Assembly: GCA_937876985.1 (NCBI GenBank) | Contig: CALEFT010000052.1 | Location: 1 to 64,000, forward strand | Source of the DNA: an uncultured Clostridia bacterium | GTDB lineage: Bacteria; Bacillota; Clostridia; Saccharofermentanales; Saccharofermentanaceae | Direction: 5' to 3' | Length of the DNA: 64,000 nucleotides | Program-made: the position numbers and the translations under genes | Notes under the pieces: model-generated | Databases searched by the model: none | Told to the model about the DNA's origin: nothing | Seen by the model: the letters and a program-made list of their open reading frames with translations, nothing else | Shown: piece by piece, positions 1 to 8,302 of the stretch | How the letters are laid out: every line of letters begins with the position of its first letter | How positions within the stretch are numbered: position 1 is the stretch's first letter

Positions 1-58
1 GTTATCAGCAGAAAGTTCACCCAGGAAGCCCCGTTTTGATGAACTTCTTGCTGAAAAC
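1..58. repeat. Imperfect inverted repeat at window edge
   Basis: Bases 1-22 (GTTATCAGCAGAAAGTTCAC plus CC) and 38-58 are near-perfect reverse complements around a 15-base spacer. The structure lies just downstream of the minus-strand gene that ends at 82. It could be a transcription terminator or a palindromic repeat. There is no clear T-run inside the window and the left side is cut off, so its role is open. Confidence 0.45.
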
Positions 59-81
59 AGCTTTATCAGCACTTTTAGTTA

Positions 82-300
82 TTATTCCTGAACCGGCTTA
101 TTGTTTGCCCAAAACTCCTCAACAAGAGCATTCAAGTATTCATCGACAGAATAAAGATTAATATATTCTCTTGCAGCCTTTGGAAGATAGGTTTCATCAC
201 CTGTCGCAAGGTAACCTACCATCTGTTGAACCGCGTTATATCCACTATCATTCGTAGCCGTCATTGCCATTAGCAAAGCCTTTTTGACATTATCGGACAT
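82..300 (-). CDS. IreB-like (UPF0297-like) small protein
   Basis: Small soluble protein of 72 residues. The central stretch GYNAVQQMVGYLATGDETYL, followed by a DEYLNALVEEFW tail, resembles the IreB/UPF0297 core (GYNP-NQ-VGY-GD--Y, then DE---LV). IreB is known as a phosphoprotein acting under a PASTA-type Ser/Thr kinase in enterococci. The N-terminal threonine-containing segment that is phosphorylated in IreB is missing here, so this may be a shortened paralogue with a different control. Start supported by AGGAGG nine bases upstream. It follows the M28-like gene by 18 bases and is probably cotranscribed with it. Family assignment is by eye only. Confidence 0.5.
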   Translation of the reverse strand: MSDNVKKALLMAMTATNDSGYNAVQQMVGYLATGDETYLPKAAREYINLYSVDEYLNALVEEFWANNKPVQE

Positions 301-318
301 AAACAGGAAATCCTCCTA

Positions 319-1755
319 TTATTCATTCTCTTCTATCCCCACTACCAGCGCATCATATGAATCAATTGTAATTCCATCATCGGACCCCTTCATTAGGCAG
401 CCCATAATGATAAATGCTACACAATTAATGCGTGTTTCTAGCCTGTCATATTCAACTTCGAGCTCGGTAGTCTCTGTCGCACGAACAGCACGCGTTGTCT
501 CACCGTTCTCGTCAGTTTCAACAACCGGTGTTGGCGAAGGCGTATTCGTAGGCATGTTCTCCATATTCTCCAACAATTCCATATACTGCAAGTAGTCGTC
601 GTTAAGTATCGGATCTAGACTTACAAATGAATCTAGCGGAGTATTTCCAATTTGCCCTCCAAAATCCTGCAAATACAAATTCTTCGTCTGCCTAATCTCT
701 TCAAGCGAATCGTAGAAATAGTCGCCACTATCGAAAAGCACAACTGGAATCAAAGCCTCATCAAACACTCTGTGATCTGACTCGTGAAGCGTGACCTCTC
801 TATAATAATCATATGTTCCATCGTCATTTATATCCTGGTAAATATTACTCTCGTTATAAATCAAATCGAAGCCATATGTAGAATATAGTGGATTATCATA
901 GCAAACGTCATATGCCTGATATAGTCGTCTCCTAAGTTCATATTTGTTCTGCATATTAAGAGAAGACAAGCCTGCATTCGCATATACCTTGTCACCAGCA
1001 TAAATTCCATCGATGCAGTACATTACTTCTATTTCTTCGCGAACATCACCAGGCAAGGATTCATAGAAAAATCTCGAGCCAGCCTGTCCATCGTTACCTG
1101 CGCCAAAGAAAACCAAATAGACATCAAATCCAATGTCTGTATACATGCGAATCTGCTTAGCAATTGTCATTAGACAGCCAACACCAGACGCATTGTCATC
1201 AATTCCATCATATGTATAACCTTCTGGTATTTCCTCTTGTGACAAAGCACTATCATAATGCGCACCAATCACTGCAATTCGATTTATCTCAGAATAATCT
1301 GCAGGCGTAATTGTTGGTGTTGGGCTTGGCATCTGCATATCTGCTTCGTCATTAGTATTCTGCGAAGACATTATGGTTGGAGCAATTTCTAGGTCGCTAT
1401 CAAGCGGCTCATATATTGGCTCCATAAAGCCTTGTCCTTCAATTCTTACGATAATATTCTGAGAAGTACCACCATATAAATTAGAGAAGGACTGAACTTC
1501 AGGATTATATCCGAGTGTAACTAATTCTTCCTCTATCATTGCTGCGGCAGAAGCCTCCTGCTCTGTGTACGGCTTACGATATGGATAATTACTTGCTAAT
1601 TCCTTAGCAAAAGCAGCACCATATTCTCCATAGCCAGCAACTAATTCCTCGGTAACTTCCTCCGAAGAGCAAGAGATAAGGCCTAATGACATAATTATCA
1701 TTAGCATCAATATAGCTAGAAATCTAATATCAGTCCTTGTAGATTTGTTTCTCAT
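319..1755 (-). CDS. M28-family peptidase-like lipoprotein, active site altered
   Basis: Exported lipoprotein: hydrophobic leader and lipobox LISC with Cys29. The body matches the M28 zinc aminopeptidase fold: GAHYDS (His166), DGIDDNASG (Asp186), YCIDG (Asp249) and SDH (His327) sit where metal ligands are expected. The segment that normally reads GAEEEG, with the catalytic Glu and a bridging Glu ligand, is GAGNDG at 218-223, so both glutamates are absent. Two Pro/Thr/Ser-rich inserts (around 143-151 and near residue 405) look like flexible linkers. Its start overlaps the stop of the upstream AroB-like gene (ATGA), which implies translational coupling. It may be a non-catalytic binding protein; peptidase activity should not be assumed. 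Confidence 0.75.
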   Translation of the reverse strand: MRNKSTRTDIRFLAILMLMIIMSLGLISCSSEEVTEELVAGYGEYGAAFAKELASNYPYRKPYTEQEASAAAMIEEELVTLGYNPEVQSFSNLYGGTSQNIIVRIEGQGFMEPIYEPLDSDLEIAPTIMSSQNTNDEADMQMPSPTPTITPADYSEINRIAVIGAHYDSALSQEEIPEGYTYDGIDDNASGVGCLMTIAKQIRMYTDIGFDVYLVFFGAGNDGQAGSRFFYESLPGDVREEIEVMYCIDGIYAGDKVYANAGLSSLNMQNKYELRRRLYQAYDVCYDNPLYSTYGFDLIYNESNIYQDINDDGTYDYYREVTLHESDHRVFDEALIPVVLFDSGDYFYDSLEEIRQTKNLYLQDFGGQIGNTPLDSFVSLDPILNDDYLQYMELLENMENMPTNTPSPTPVVETDENGETTRAVRATETTELEVEYDRLETRINCVAFIIMGCLMKGSDDGITIDSYDALVVGIEENE

Positions 1756-2894
1756 TTCTTCTCCAGTATGTCTTCATTCTTCTTTGTAAATTGAATTAAT
1801 TGGTCGTGAATCAAATCCGAGTGACTTGGTCCGCAAATCTTCTTCACACGCTCTTCTATCATCTTTATTGCTGTCTGCTTGTTCACACTTCTAACTATCC
1901 ACTTGTTGCTTGCCTGATTATAGTCGACAATTTCTACAAGCTCGCCATCAATCAAAGACTTGTGGTCGTAGTATTCCTTAACCTTACGCATAATCATCGG
2001 ACTAGAGACGCCGTCAAGCTTCGTAGGCAAGTGCAAAAGGCCATATATCTTCACTAACACCTCTCGCCTAGCATCGTCTACCATTGACAAAATGCTAAGA
2101 GCAAGCGCTTCTCCCTCCGAATAGTTCATGAATCTAAAATAATTCTCTATACTAATTCGTAGTTCCTCGCCTGCAGTGAAAAGCCTAGCATCCATAAGCT
2201 CAACCTGATTCCACAAACGGTACACTTCGTTCATAAACACTCGAAAAGCATTGCCGTCTTCAGCATTAACATTTGTCGTAAGGCCCTTGATAATAGAAAT
2301 ATCTGACAAGAGCGCCAATCGAACGACCTCTGCGTTGCCGTTTGTCCTAACCTTACCTGTTCCTGTTCTAACAAATTGCGGATCGAGAATCGCAACAGAT
2401 GGCTTATTCTCAACACTTAGCTCGTTCTTGTGTCCAGCGCAATTCAAATATGCTCTCCTAGCAAGAACCCCGGAAGTCATCGCGCTTAAAGTAGTAGGAA
2501 CAAAAACCAGGCCAATAGAAGAATCAAAAAGAGTCTTCGCAAAAGAAGCTATATCAAGAATTCCTCCACCGCCAAAGGCTATAAGAAAATCATTTGGGCC
2601 AAAATCAAATTCCGACAAGGTCTTCACTACCTTCTCTACCGAAGCAATATTCTTGCTGCTGCTAATCGAATCTACACTAATCAGCGTCGGCTTAATACCC
2701 TTCTTAATGAACTGATTCTCGAATTTGTTGTAGAAATAACCGCTTACCTCGCGGTCTGAACAAATGGCAATCTTACGTCCTCGAAAAGCTTCAAGACCGC
2801 GAGCCATATTAATTATATGCTCACAAACATAATCGAAAGCGATTCCGTTTCCACAAAAAATATCAAATTCTCTACTACTAATTAACTTATCCAT
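1752..2894 (-). CDS. Diverged 3-dehydroquinate-synthase-like protein
   Basis: About 380 residues with an AroB-type nucleotide-binding core: a GGGG run followed by LDIASFAKTL, then VFVPTTLSAM, an NCAGHKN segment and AEVVR, matching AroB GGG, VPTTLLA, GKN and AEVIK. Features needed for AroB chemistry are changed: DSSVGGKT is TSGVLARRA, the GHTxGH zinc-ligand segment is not recognisable, and HGEAVA is EGEALAL. It is therefore unlikely to be a working dehydroquinate synthase. I placed the start at the ATG at 2894; the longer frame to 3017 runs across the gltX promoter and start codon on the other strand. It is coupled to the M28-like gene by a 4-base overlap. Function unknown. Confidence 0.6.
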   Translation of the reverse strand: MDKLISSREFDIFCGNGIAFDYVCEHIINMARGLEAFRGRKIAICSDREVSGYFYNKFENQFIKKGIKPTLISVDSISSSKNIASVEKVVKTLSEFDFGPNDFLIAFGGGGILDIASFAKTLFDSSIGLVFVPTTLSAMTSGVLARRAYLNCAGHKNELSVENKPSVAILDPQFVRTGTGKVRTNGNAEVVRLALLSDISIIKGLTTNVNAEDGNAFRVFMNEVYRLWNQVELMDARLFTAGEELRISIENYFRFMNYSEGEALALSILSMVDDARREVLVKIYGLLHLPTKLDGVSSPMIMRKVKEYYDHKSLIDGELVEIVDYNQASNKWIVRSVNKQTAIKMIEERVKKICGPSHSDLIHDQLIQFTKKNEDILEKK

Positions 2895-2925
2895 GCTAAA
2901 TATAATATCACTAATAAATAAAATA

Positions 2926-2991
2926 TGGTAGAATACACAAGGCCAATTCTGGCGCAATTTTTTATTCTGAAGCATCTTTTGGAAATGCTTC
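2926..2991 (+). promoter_or_regulatory. gltX promoter and leader hairpin
   Basis: An extended -10 element, TGGTAGAAT at 2926-2934, lies about 75 bases before gltX. The leader then has a 7-bp hairpin, GAAGCAT (2969-2975) with ATGCTTC (2985-2991), directly before the GAGGGG ribosome site. The hairpin may affect translation of gltX. The divergent AroB-like gene starts just to the left. Confidence 0.45.
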
Positions 2992-3010
2992 TTTTCGAGA
3001 GGGGACAAAT

Positions 3011-4483
3011 ATGTCAAATACTATTAGAACTCGTTTTGCTCCAAGTCCAACAGGATTCATGCATGTTGGAAATCTTAGAACAGCTTTATATGAATACCTA
3101 ACAGCCAAGCATGAGGGCGGCACCTTTGTGCTAAGAATTGAAGATACTGACCAAGAACGCTATGTAGAAGGCGCGACAGATGTTATTTATAACACTCTTA
3201 AGACAGCTGGACTTATTCACGATGAAGGTCCAGACCTAGGTGGCGACTACGGCCCATATGTTCAGTCAGAGCGAGTTGGCACATATTTGCCTTTTGCTAA
3301 GAAGCTAGTTGAGGAAGGCAAGGCATACTACTGCTTCTGCACTAAGGAGCGTCTCGAGGCACTACGCGAGGCTCAGGGCAATGCGATTTCTGGCTACGAC
3401 CGTCACTGCCGTGACCTATCTAAAGAAGAGGTAGATAAGCTTCTTGCTGCTGGCACACCATATGTTATTAGACAGAAGATGCCACTAGAGGGCGAGTCTA
3501 CATACCACGACCTTGTATATGGAGACATTACAGTTCCTAACGAGGATATGGATGACCAGATTCTTATCAAGGCAGATGGCTTCCCTACTTATAATTTCGC
3601 GAATGTAATTGATGACCATTTGATGGGAATTACTCACGTAGTTCGTGGTTCAGAATACTTATCCTCTACACCTAAGTACAATAAGCTTTATGAGGCTTTT
3701 GGTTGGGAGATTCCTTCCTATATTCACTTGCCACTTATTATGGGTAAGTCTGTTGACGAGAACGGAAATGAGACAGTTAGTAAGCTTTCTAAGAGACATG
3801 GCTCTACTGGCTTTATGGATTTGATTAACGATGGATATTTGCCAGAGGCAATTATCAACTATATCGCTTTGCTTGGCTGGGCGCCAACAGATAATCAAGA
3901 GATTTTCTCTATGGAAGAGCTTATCAAGGCTTTTGATCCTAAGGGCATCAGCAAGTCTCCATCTGTATTCGATTACGACAAGCTCGAATGGATGAATGGC
4001 GAATACATTAAGAAGATGGATAGCGAGAATTTCCTTAAGAACGCTAAGCCATATTATGAGAAGCACAACGTGTCTTCCGATTGCTACGAGATGCTCGAGG
4101 AGCTATTGAAGCCACGAATCACAAGATTTACACAGATTGATGAGAAGCTAGAGTTTATGGACAGCCTTGCTAATTATGAGGCTAGCCTTTTCGAGCATAA
4201 GAAGAGTAAGTCAACTATCGAGACGAGCCTTGCTTCCCTTGAAGCAGCAATTGCAATGCTAGAGGAAGTAGAGCCTAGTGCTTGGAACAAGGATAATCTC
4301 GGCTCAATTATGACTACGCTAGCAAGCCAGATGGAGGTTAAGAACTCTGTTATCATGTGGCCTGTTAGAATTGCGGCTGCTGGCGTACCAGTTACACCTG
4401 GCGGTTGTTCCGAGGTTCTTGTACTACTTGGCAAGGATGAGTCTTTAAGAAGAATGAGAATTGGACTAGACAAATTGAAGTAA
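3011..4483 (+). CDS. gltX: Glutamate--tRNA ligase
   Basis: Class I aminoacyl-tRNA synthetase that charges tRNA-Glu in the cytoplasm. The N terminus carries the HIGH-type signature PTGFMHVGNLRTA and the Rossmann fold continues with RIEDTD. The KMSKS-type loop is VSKLSKRHG. The C-terminal third is the anticodon-binding helical domain. The length of 490 residues is normal for GltX. The ribosome site is GAGGGG, seven bases before ATG. glnS follows in the same direction, so this organism appears to charge tRNA-Gln directly as well. Confidence 0.95.
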   Translation: MSNTIRTRFAPSPTGFMHVGNLRTALYEYLTAKHEGGTFVLRIEDTDQERYVEGATDVIYNTLKTAGLIHDEGPDLGGDYGPYVQSERVGTYLPFAKKLVEEGKAYYCFCTKERLEALREAQGNAISGYDRHCRDLSKEEVDKLLAAGTPYVIRQKMPLEGESTYHDLVYGDITVPNEDMDDQILIKADGFPTYNFANVIDDHLMGITHVVRGSEYLSSTPKYNKLYEAFGWEIPSYIHLPLIMGKSVDENGNETVSKLSKRHGSTGFMDLINDGYLPEAIINYIALLGWAPTDNQEIFSMEELIKAFDPKGISKSPSVFDYDKLEWMNGEYIKKMDSENFLKNAKPYYEKHNVSSDCYEMLEELLKPRITRFTQIDEKLEFMDSLANYEASLFEHKKSKSTIETSLASLEAAIAMLEEVEPSAWNKDNLGSIMTTLASQMEVKNSVIMWPVRIAAAGVPVTPGGCSEVLVLLGKDESLRRMRIGLDKLK

Positions 4484-4538
4484 TGGAGTAACATTACTTT
4501 GTAAATGAATAGATTATCTTAAGAAAGAGAGTTTCAAT

Positions 4539-6203
4539 ATGGCAGACAGTAAGCATTTTATTCATGAGATTATCGATGAGGAGCTTTTGGAAGGCGGTCG
4601 TTGCTACGGTAAGACTGTTCACACTCGTTTCCCACCAGAGCCAAACGGCTATCTTCACATCGGACACGCTAAGGCTCTAGAGATTGACTTCGGTACAGCT
4701 GAGAAATACGGCGGTCTATGTAATCTTCGTATGGATGATACAAATCCTACTAAGGAAGACGAAGAATTCGTTGAGGCTATCAAGGAAGACATTCACTGGC
4801 TTGGACACGACTGGGGAGATAGATTCTTCTATGCTTCTGAGTATTTCGAGAAGATGTATGGCTTTGCAGTAGAGCTAATCGAGAAGGGCCTTGCTTATGT
4901 ATGTGAGCTAACTCCTGATCAGATGAAGGACATGCGTGGAGACACAACAACTCCTGCCAAGAGCCCATTCCGTGATAGACCAATTGAGGAGAGCCTTGAC
5001 CTATTTAAGAGAATGCGCGACGGAGAATTTGCTGATGGTAGCATGACACTTCGTGCGAAGATTGATCTTGCGTCTGGTAACTTCAATATGCGTGATCCTG
5101 TTATCTACAGAATCAACCGTTTGCCACACCATAGAACTGGTAACGAATGGTGCATTTATCCAATGTACGACTTTGCTCATCCAATTGAGGATGCACTTGA
5201 GGGTATTACACATTCCCTCTGCTCCCTCGAGTTCGAGGCACACCGTCCTCTATACGATTGGGTAGTAAACAATATTTCTATCGAGTGCAAGCCTAGACAG
5301 ATAGAATTTGCTAGACTTGGTATTACTCACACTGTTCTTTCTAAGAGAAAACTCAGAAATCTTGTTGAGAATGGTATGGTCTCTGGTTGGGACGACCCTA
5401 GAATGCCTACACTTTGCGGACTTCGTCGCCGTGGCTATACACCAGAATCAATTCGTGCCTTCCACGAGAGAAATGGTGTATCTAAGGTAAATTCCGTTGT
5501 AGATTATGCATTCCTAGAGTACTGCCTACGCGAAGACTTGAACAAGAATGCTTCTCGAGTAATGGGTGTAATTAATCCAATTAAACTCATCATCGATAAC
5601 TATCCTGAAGATCAGATTGAGGAATTTACAGTAGAGAACAATCCAGAAAAGCCAGAGGATGGAACAAGAACTGTATCCTTCTCTCGTGAGGTTTGGATTG
5701 AAGCAGAGGACTTCATGGAGGTTCCAGAGAAGAAATACTTCCGTCTCTTCCCTGGCAACGAGGTTCGTCTTAAGAGTGCATATGTTGTTAAGTGCGTTGG
5801 CTGTGACAAGGATGAGAATGGAAACATTACTCAAGTTCACTGTACATATGACACGGAGTCTCGTGGCGGTAATACAACTGATGGCCGTAAGGTAAAGAGC
5901 ACAATTCACTGGGTAGATGCGAAGACAGCACTTGATGCAGAGATTCGTCTTTACGATAGACTCTTCACTACTGAGTCTCCAGACCTTGCAGACTGTAACT
6001 ACCTAGACTTCATAAATCCAGATTCCCTTAAGATTGTTAAGGGTGCGAAGGTAGAAGCTTCCCTCATAAATGCTAAGCCAGAGGACCGCTTCCAGTTCCT
6101 CCGTCTTGGTTATTTCTGTGCCGACAACAAGGATTTTGCTGCTGATAATCTAGTATTTAACAGAGCAGTAAGCCTTAAGGATAGCTACAAGCCAGCAACT
6201 TGA
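4539..6203 (+). CDS. glnS: Glutamine--tRNA ligase
   Basis: Class I synthetase that charges tRNA-Gln. Visible signatures are PPEPNGYLHIGHAKA (HIGH), RMDDTNP, and VLSKRKL (KMSKS loop). The C-terminal beta-barrel anticodon domain runs from about residue 340 to 550. At 554 residues it has the usual bacterial GlnS length. The gene follows gltX by 55 bases, so the two may share a transcript. A new promoter and Trp T-box begin about 35 bases after its stop. Confidence 0.95.
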   Translation: MADSKHFIHEIIDEELLEGGRCYGKTVHTRFPPEPNGYLHIGHAKALEIDFGTAEKYGGLCNLRMDDTNPTKEDEEFVEAIKEDIHWLGHDWGDRFFYASEYFEKMYGFAVELIEKGLAYVCELTPDQMKDMRGDTTTPAKSPFRDRPIEESLDLFKRMRDGEFADGSMTLRAKIDLASGNFNMRDPVIYRINRLPHHRTGNEWCIYPMYDFAHPIEDALEGITHSLCSLEFEAHRPLYDWVVNNISIECKPRQIEFARLGITHTVLSKRKLRNLVENGMVSGWDDPRMPTLCGLRRRGYTPESIRAFHERNGVSKVNSVVDYAFLEYCLREDLNKNASRVMGVINPIKLIIDNYPEDQIEEFTVENNPEKPEDGTRTVSFSREVWIEAEDFMEVPEKKYFRLFPGNEVRLKSAYVVKCVGCDKDENGNITQVHCTYDTESRGGNTTDGRKVKSTIHWVDAKTALDAEIRLYDRLFTTESPDLADCNYLDFINPDSLKIVKGAKVEASLINAKPEDRFQFLRLGYFCADNKDFAADNLVFNRAVSLKDSYKPAT

Positions 6204-6236
6204 TTGCTTAATTTCCCAAATTACACCAATCATCTG

Positions 6237-6265
6237 TTGACACACAAAAAAACAAGTGATTAAAT
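6237..6265 (+). promoter_or_regulatory. Promoter of the Trp T-box transcript
   Basis: TTGACA at 6237-6242, a 17-base spacer and TTAAAT at 6260-6265 form a good sigma-A promoter just upstream of the T-box leader. The predicted transcript start is near 6272. Confidence 0.6.
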
Positions 6266-6271
6266 AAAACA

Positions 6272-6578
6272 TAGGTTTATCGACTTTAACTTTAGACCTT
6301 TTGATTTTTACAAACCGTTGACGCGGAGGTAAAGATGACGATGCTCCTACAGAGAGCCCACGATGCTGAGAGTTGGGTGGAATGCTAATCATCATAATGG
6401 ACCGCTGAGGGCACAGCCAAATACTGTGACGCGAAGACATGCGTTAGTTGTCGGGAATATGTTAGTATTCTGCTAAGCGCACGAGATATGCAATAGCTTT
6501 TTACTCGTGAAACAAGGTGGCACCGCGGATAAGAATTATTCGTCCTTGATAGAACAATAGTTTTATCAAGGACTTTTT
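6272..6578 (+). ncRNA. T-box leader, tryptophan specific
   Basis: A cis-acting RNA that senses uncharged tRNA and controls trpB. The T-box core AAGGTGGCACCGCGG lies at 6514-6528. The terminator stem is GTCCTTGATA (6542-6551) with TATCAAGGAC (6564-6573) and five Ts. In the stem I region, TGG at 6398-6400 sits before ACC, as expected of a specifier codon with a purine after it, giving Trp. The UGGN bulge reads TGGC, which would pair with a tRNA ending GCCA, consistent with discriminator G of tRNA-Trp. The downstream gene, trpB, fits the specificity. Confidence 0.9.
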
Positions 6579-6614
6579 GTTTGCTTAAGAACAAATTTGA
6601 AAGGAGCTGACGAT

Positions 6615-6674
6615 ATGGATTACATTAATTTGATACTCGTTACTAGACGATGGCGTTATCGTCAGTACCGATAA
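6615..6674 (+). CDS. Candidate 19-residue leader peptide with Trp codon
   Basis: A short frame, MDYINLILVTRRWRYRQYR then stop, lies between the T-box terminator and trpB. It has a strong ribosome site (AAAGGAG, eight bases before ATG). Its Trp codon (6651-6653) sits inside a hairpin region. CTGACGATA (6607-6615, covering the first base of the start codon) is the exact complement of TATCGTCAG (6657-6665), while GACGAT (6646-6651) can instead pair with ATCGTC (6658-6663). These two stems exclude each other. It may be a leader peptide giving a second level of control by tryptophan. No homologue is known to me. Confidence 0.5.
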   Translation: MDYINLILVTRRWRYRQYR

Positions 6675-6731
6675 TTAACAATAGAAAATAAAAATTACTA
6701 ATTATGCTTTTCAAGCAGGAGGAAAAGAAAA

Positions 6732-7949
6732 ATGATTATTAACAACGTAGATTTTGAAACATATCTTAAGAATTATCCAGACCAGAATGGTTATTTTGGT
6801 AAGTTTGGTGGCTCATACATCTCACCTGATTTGCAGAAGGCAATGGAGGAGATTACAGAGAGCTATTACACAATTTGCAAGTCTAGAAAGTTCATTGCAG
6901 AGCTTCGCCGCATCCGTAAGGAATTCCAGGGCCGCCCTACTCCAATTTCTCACCTTGAGAGACTTTCTAACGAGCAAGGCGATGTACAGTTCTATGTTAA
7001 GCGTGAGGACTTAAACCACACTGGTGCGCATAAGCTTAACCACTGTATGGGTGAGGTTTTGCTTGCTAAGTATATGGGTAAGAAGAAGGTTATCGCAGAA
7101 ACTGGTGCGGGTCAGCATGGTGTTGCACTTGCTACTGCTGCTGCTTATTTTGGAATGGAGTGTGACATTTATATGGGTGCTGTTGACATTAAGAAACAGG
7201 CTCCAAATGTTGCAAGAATGAAGATTCTTGGTGCTAACGTAATTGAAGTAACTGAAGGCTTGCAGACACTTAAGGAAGCTGTAGACGCTGCTTTTGCTGC
7301 ATATTCTAAGGAATACAAGGATGCTATTTACTGTATCGGTTCAGTTGTTGGCCCTCACCCATTCCCAATGATGGTTAGAGATTTCCAGTCAATTGTTGGA
7401 ATCGAGGCACGCGAGCAGTTCCTAGAGATGACTGGCGAACTTCCTGATGCAATAGTAGCTTGCGTTGGCGGAGGTTCTAACGCTGCCGGAATGTTTGCTG
7501 GCTTCCTCAATGACCCTGTTGACATCTATGGCGTAGAGCCACTTGGAAGAGGAACAGACCTTGGCGATCACGCAGCTTCCCTCCAATATGGTACAGAGGG
7601 TGTAATGCACGGCTTTAATTCCATCATGCTCAAGGATGAGAACGGCGAGCCAGCACCTGTATATTCAGTTGCTTCTGGTCTTGACTACCCATCCTCTGGA
7701 CCTGAGCACGCATTCCTACATACTATTGGAAGAGTAAATTACGATGTAATCGGAGATGATGATACTATTGATGCATTCTATAAGTTATCTCGACTCGAGG
7801 GCATTATTCCTGCCATCGAATCCGCACACGCTGTTGCATATGCGCTTAAGCTTGCTAAGAAGATGGAGAAAGGTTCTATCCTAATCAACCTTTCTGGCCG
7901 TGGCGACAAGGATATGGATTACATTATCGAGAAATATGGAATTCGCTAA
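6732..7949 (+). CDS. trpB: Tryptophan synthase beta chain
   Basis: PLP enzyme that joins indole and serine to make tryptophan. The PLP lysine is Lys101 in HTGAHKLNH. The glycine-rich phosphate loop is CVGGGSNAAG, and ETGAGQHGVA matches the TrpB1-type substrate region. Length is 405 residues. A strong AGGAGG lies 10 bases upstream. It stands alone: a terminator follows and no trpA or other trp gene is in the window, so TrpA must be elsewhere or the enzyme may use free indole. Expression is controlled by the Trp T-box leader upstream. Confidence 0.93.
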   Translation: MIINNVDFETYLKNYPDQNGYFGKFGGSYISPDLQKAMEEITESYYTICKSRKFIAELRRIRKEFQGRPTPISHLERLSNEQGDVQFYVKREDLNHTGAHKLNHCMGEVLLAKYMGKKKVIAETGAGQHGVALATAAAYFGMECDIYMGAVDIKKQAPNVARMKILGANVIEVTEGLQTLKEAVDAAFAAYSKEYKDAIYCIGSVVGPHPFPMMVRDFQSIVGIEAREQFLEMTGELPDAIVACVGGGSNAAGMFAGFLNDPVDIYGVEPLGRGTDLGDHAASLQYGTEGVMHGFNSIMLKDENGEPAPVYSVASGLDYPSSGPEHAFLHTIGRVNYDVIGDDDTIDAFYKLSRLEGIIPAIESAHAVAYALKLAKKMEKGSILINLSGRGDKDMDYIIEKYGIR

Positions 7950-8018
7950 TACCTGCGTATAATCGCACTAATAACCGCAACAATTGCGTCTTTATAAACC
8001 TCCTTATACTAGGGGAAG

Positions 8019-8050
8019 CAGCCGGAAGAATTATCTTCCGGTTGTTTTTT
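8019..8050 (+). terminator. trpB terminator
   Basis: CCGGAAGA (8022-8029) pairs with TCTTCCGG (8034-8041), followed by TTGTTTTTT. Classic intrinsic terminator. Confidence 0.85.
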
Positions 8051-8192
8051 GTTCTTCACGTTTTTTTGTGAGATTAAATCTAGCTGGATGAATGCGGCAA
8101 CTTTGCCATACAACTATTTATTCTGTTACGAAGAGCGCGCGACAGATGGTTATACGTGAACTTTCTGCTTCATATCGCATCTAAAAATCCAT

Positions 8193-8230
8193 AAATTAAA
8201 AAACAGAGAAGACATATCATCTTCTCTGTT
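8193..8230 (-). terminator. valS terminator
   Basis: AACAGAGAAGA (8202-8212) and TCTTCTCTGTT (8220-8230) form an 11-bp stem. Read on the minus strand it is followed by a T-run. Confidence 0.85.
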
Positions 8231-8302
8231 AAATGAACTAATTTACTTTATATCAATAAATACCAATTAAGCTCCAAGTATTCAAAGGCTTGAAATTAGA
8301 GA

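Larger units (their letters stand above)
7950..8302. other. Convergent intergenic region with two terminators
   Basis: Between the ends of trpB and valS. It holds the trpB terminator near 8019 and the valS terminator near 8201. The stretch 8051-8195 shows no reading frame with a ribosome site and no RNA structure that I can recognise. Confidence 0.5.

Noticed and set aside
2895..3017. Longer N terminus for the AroB-like gene
   Set aside because: The extension crosses the gltX promoter and start codon and adds a sequence unlike the family; the ATG at 2894 begins just before the fold.
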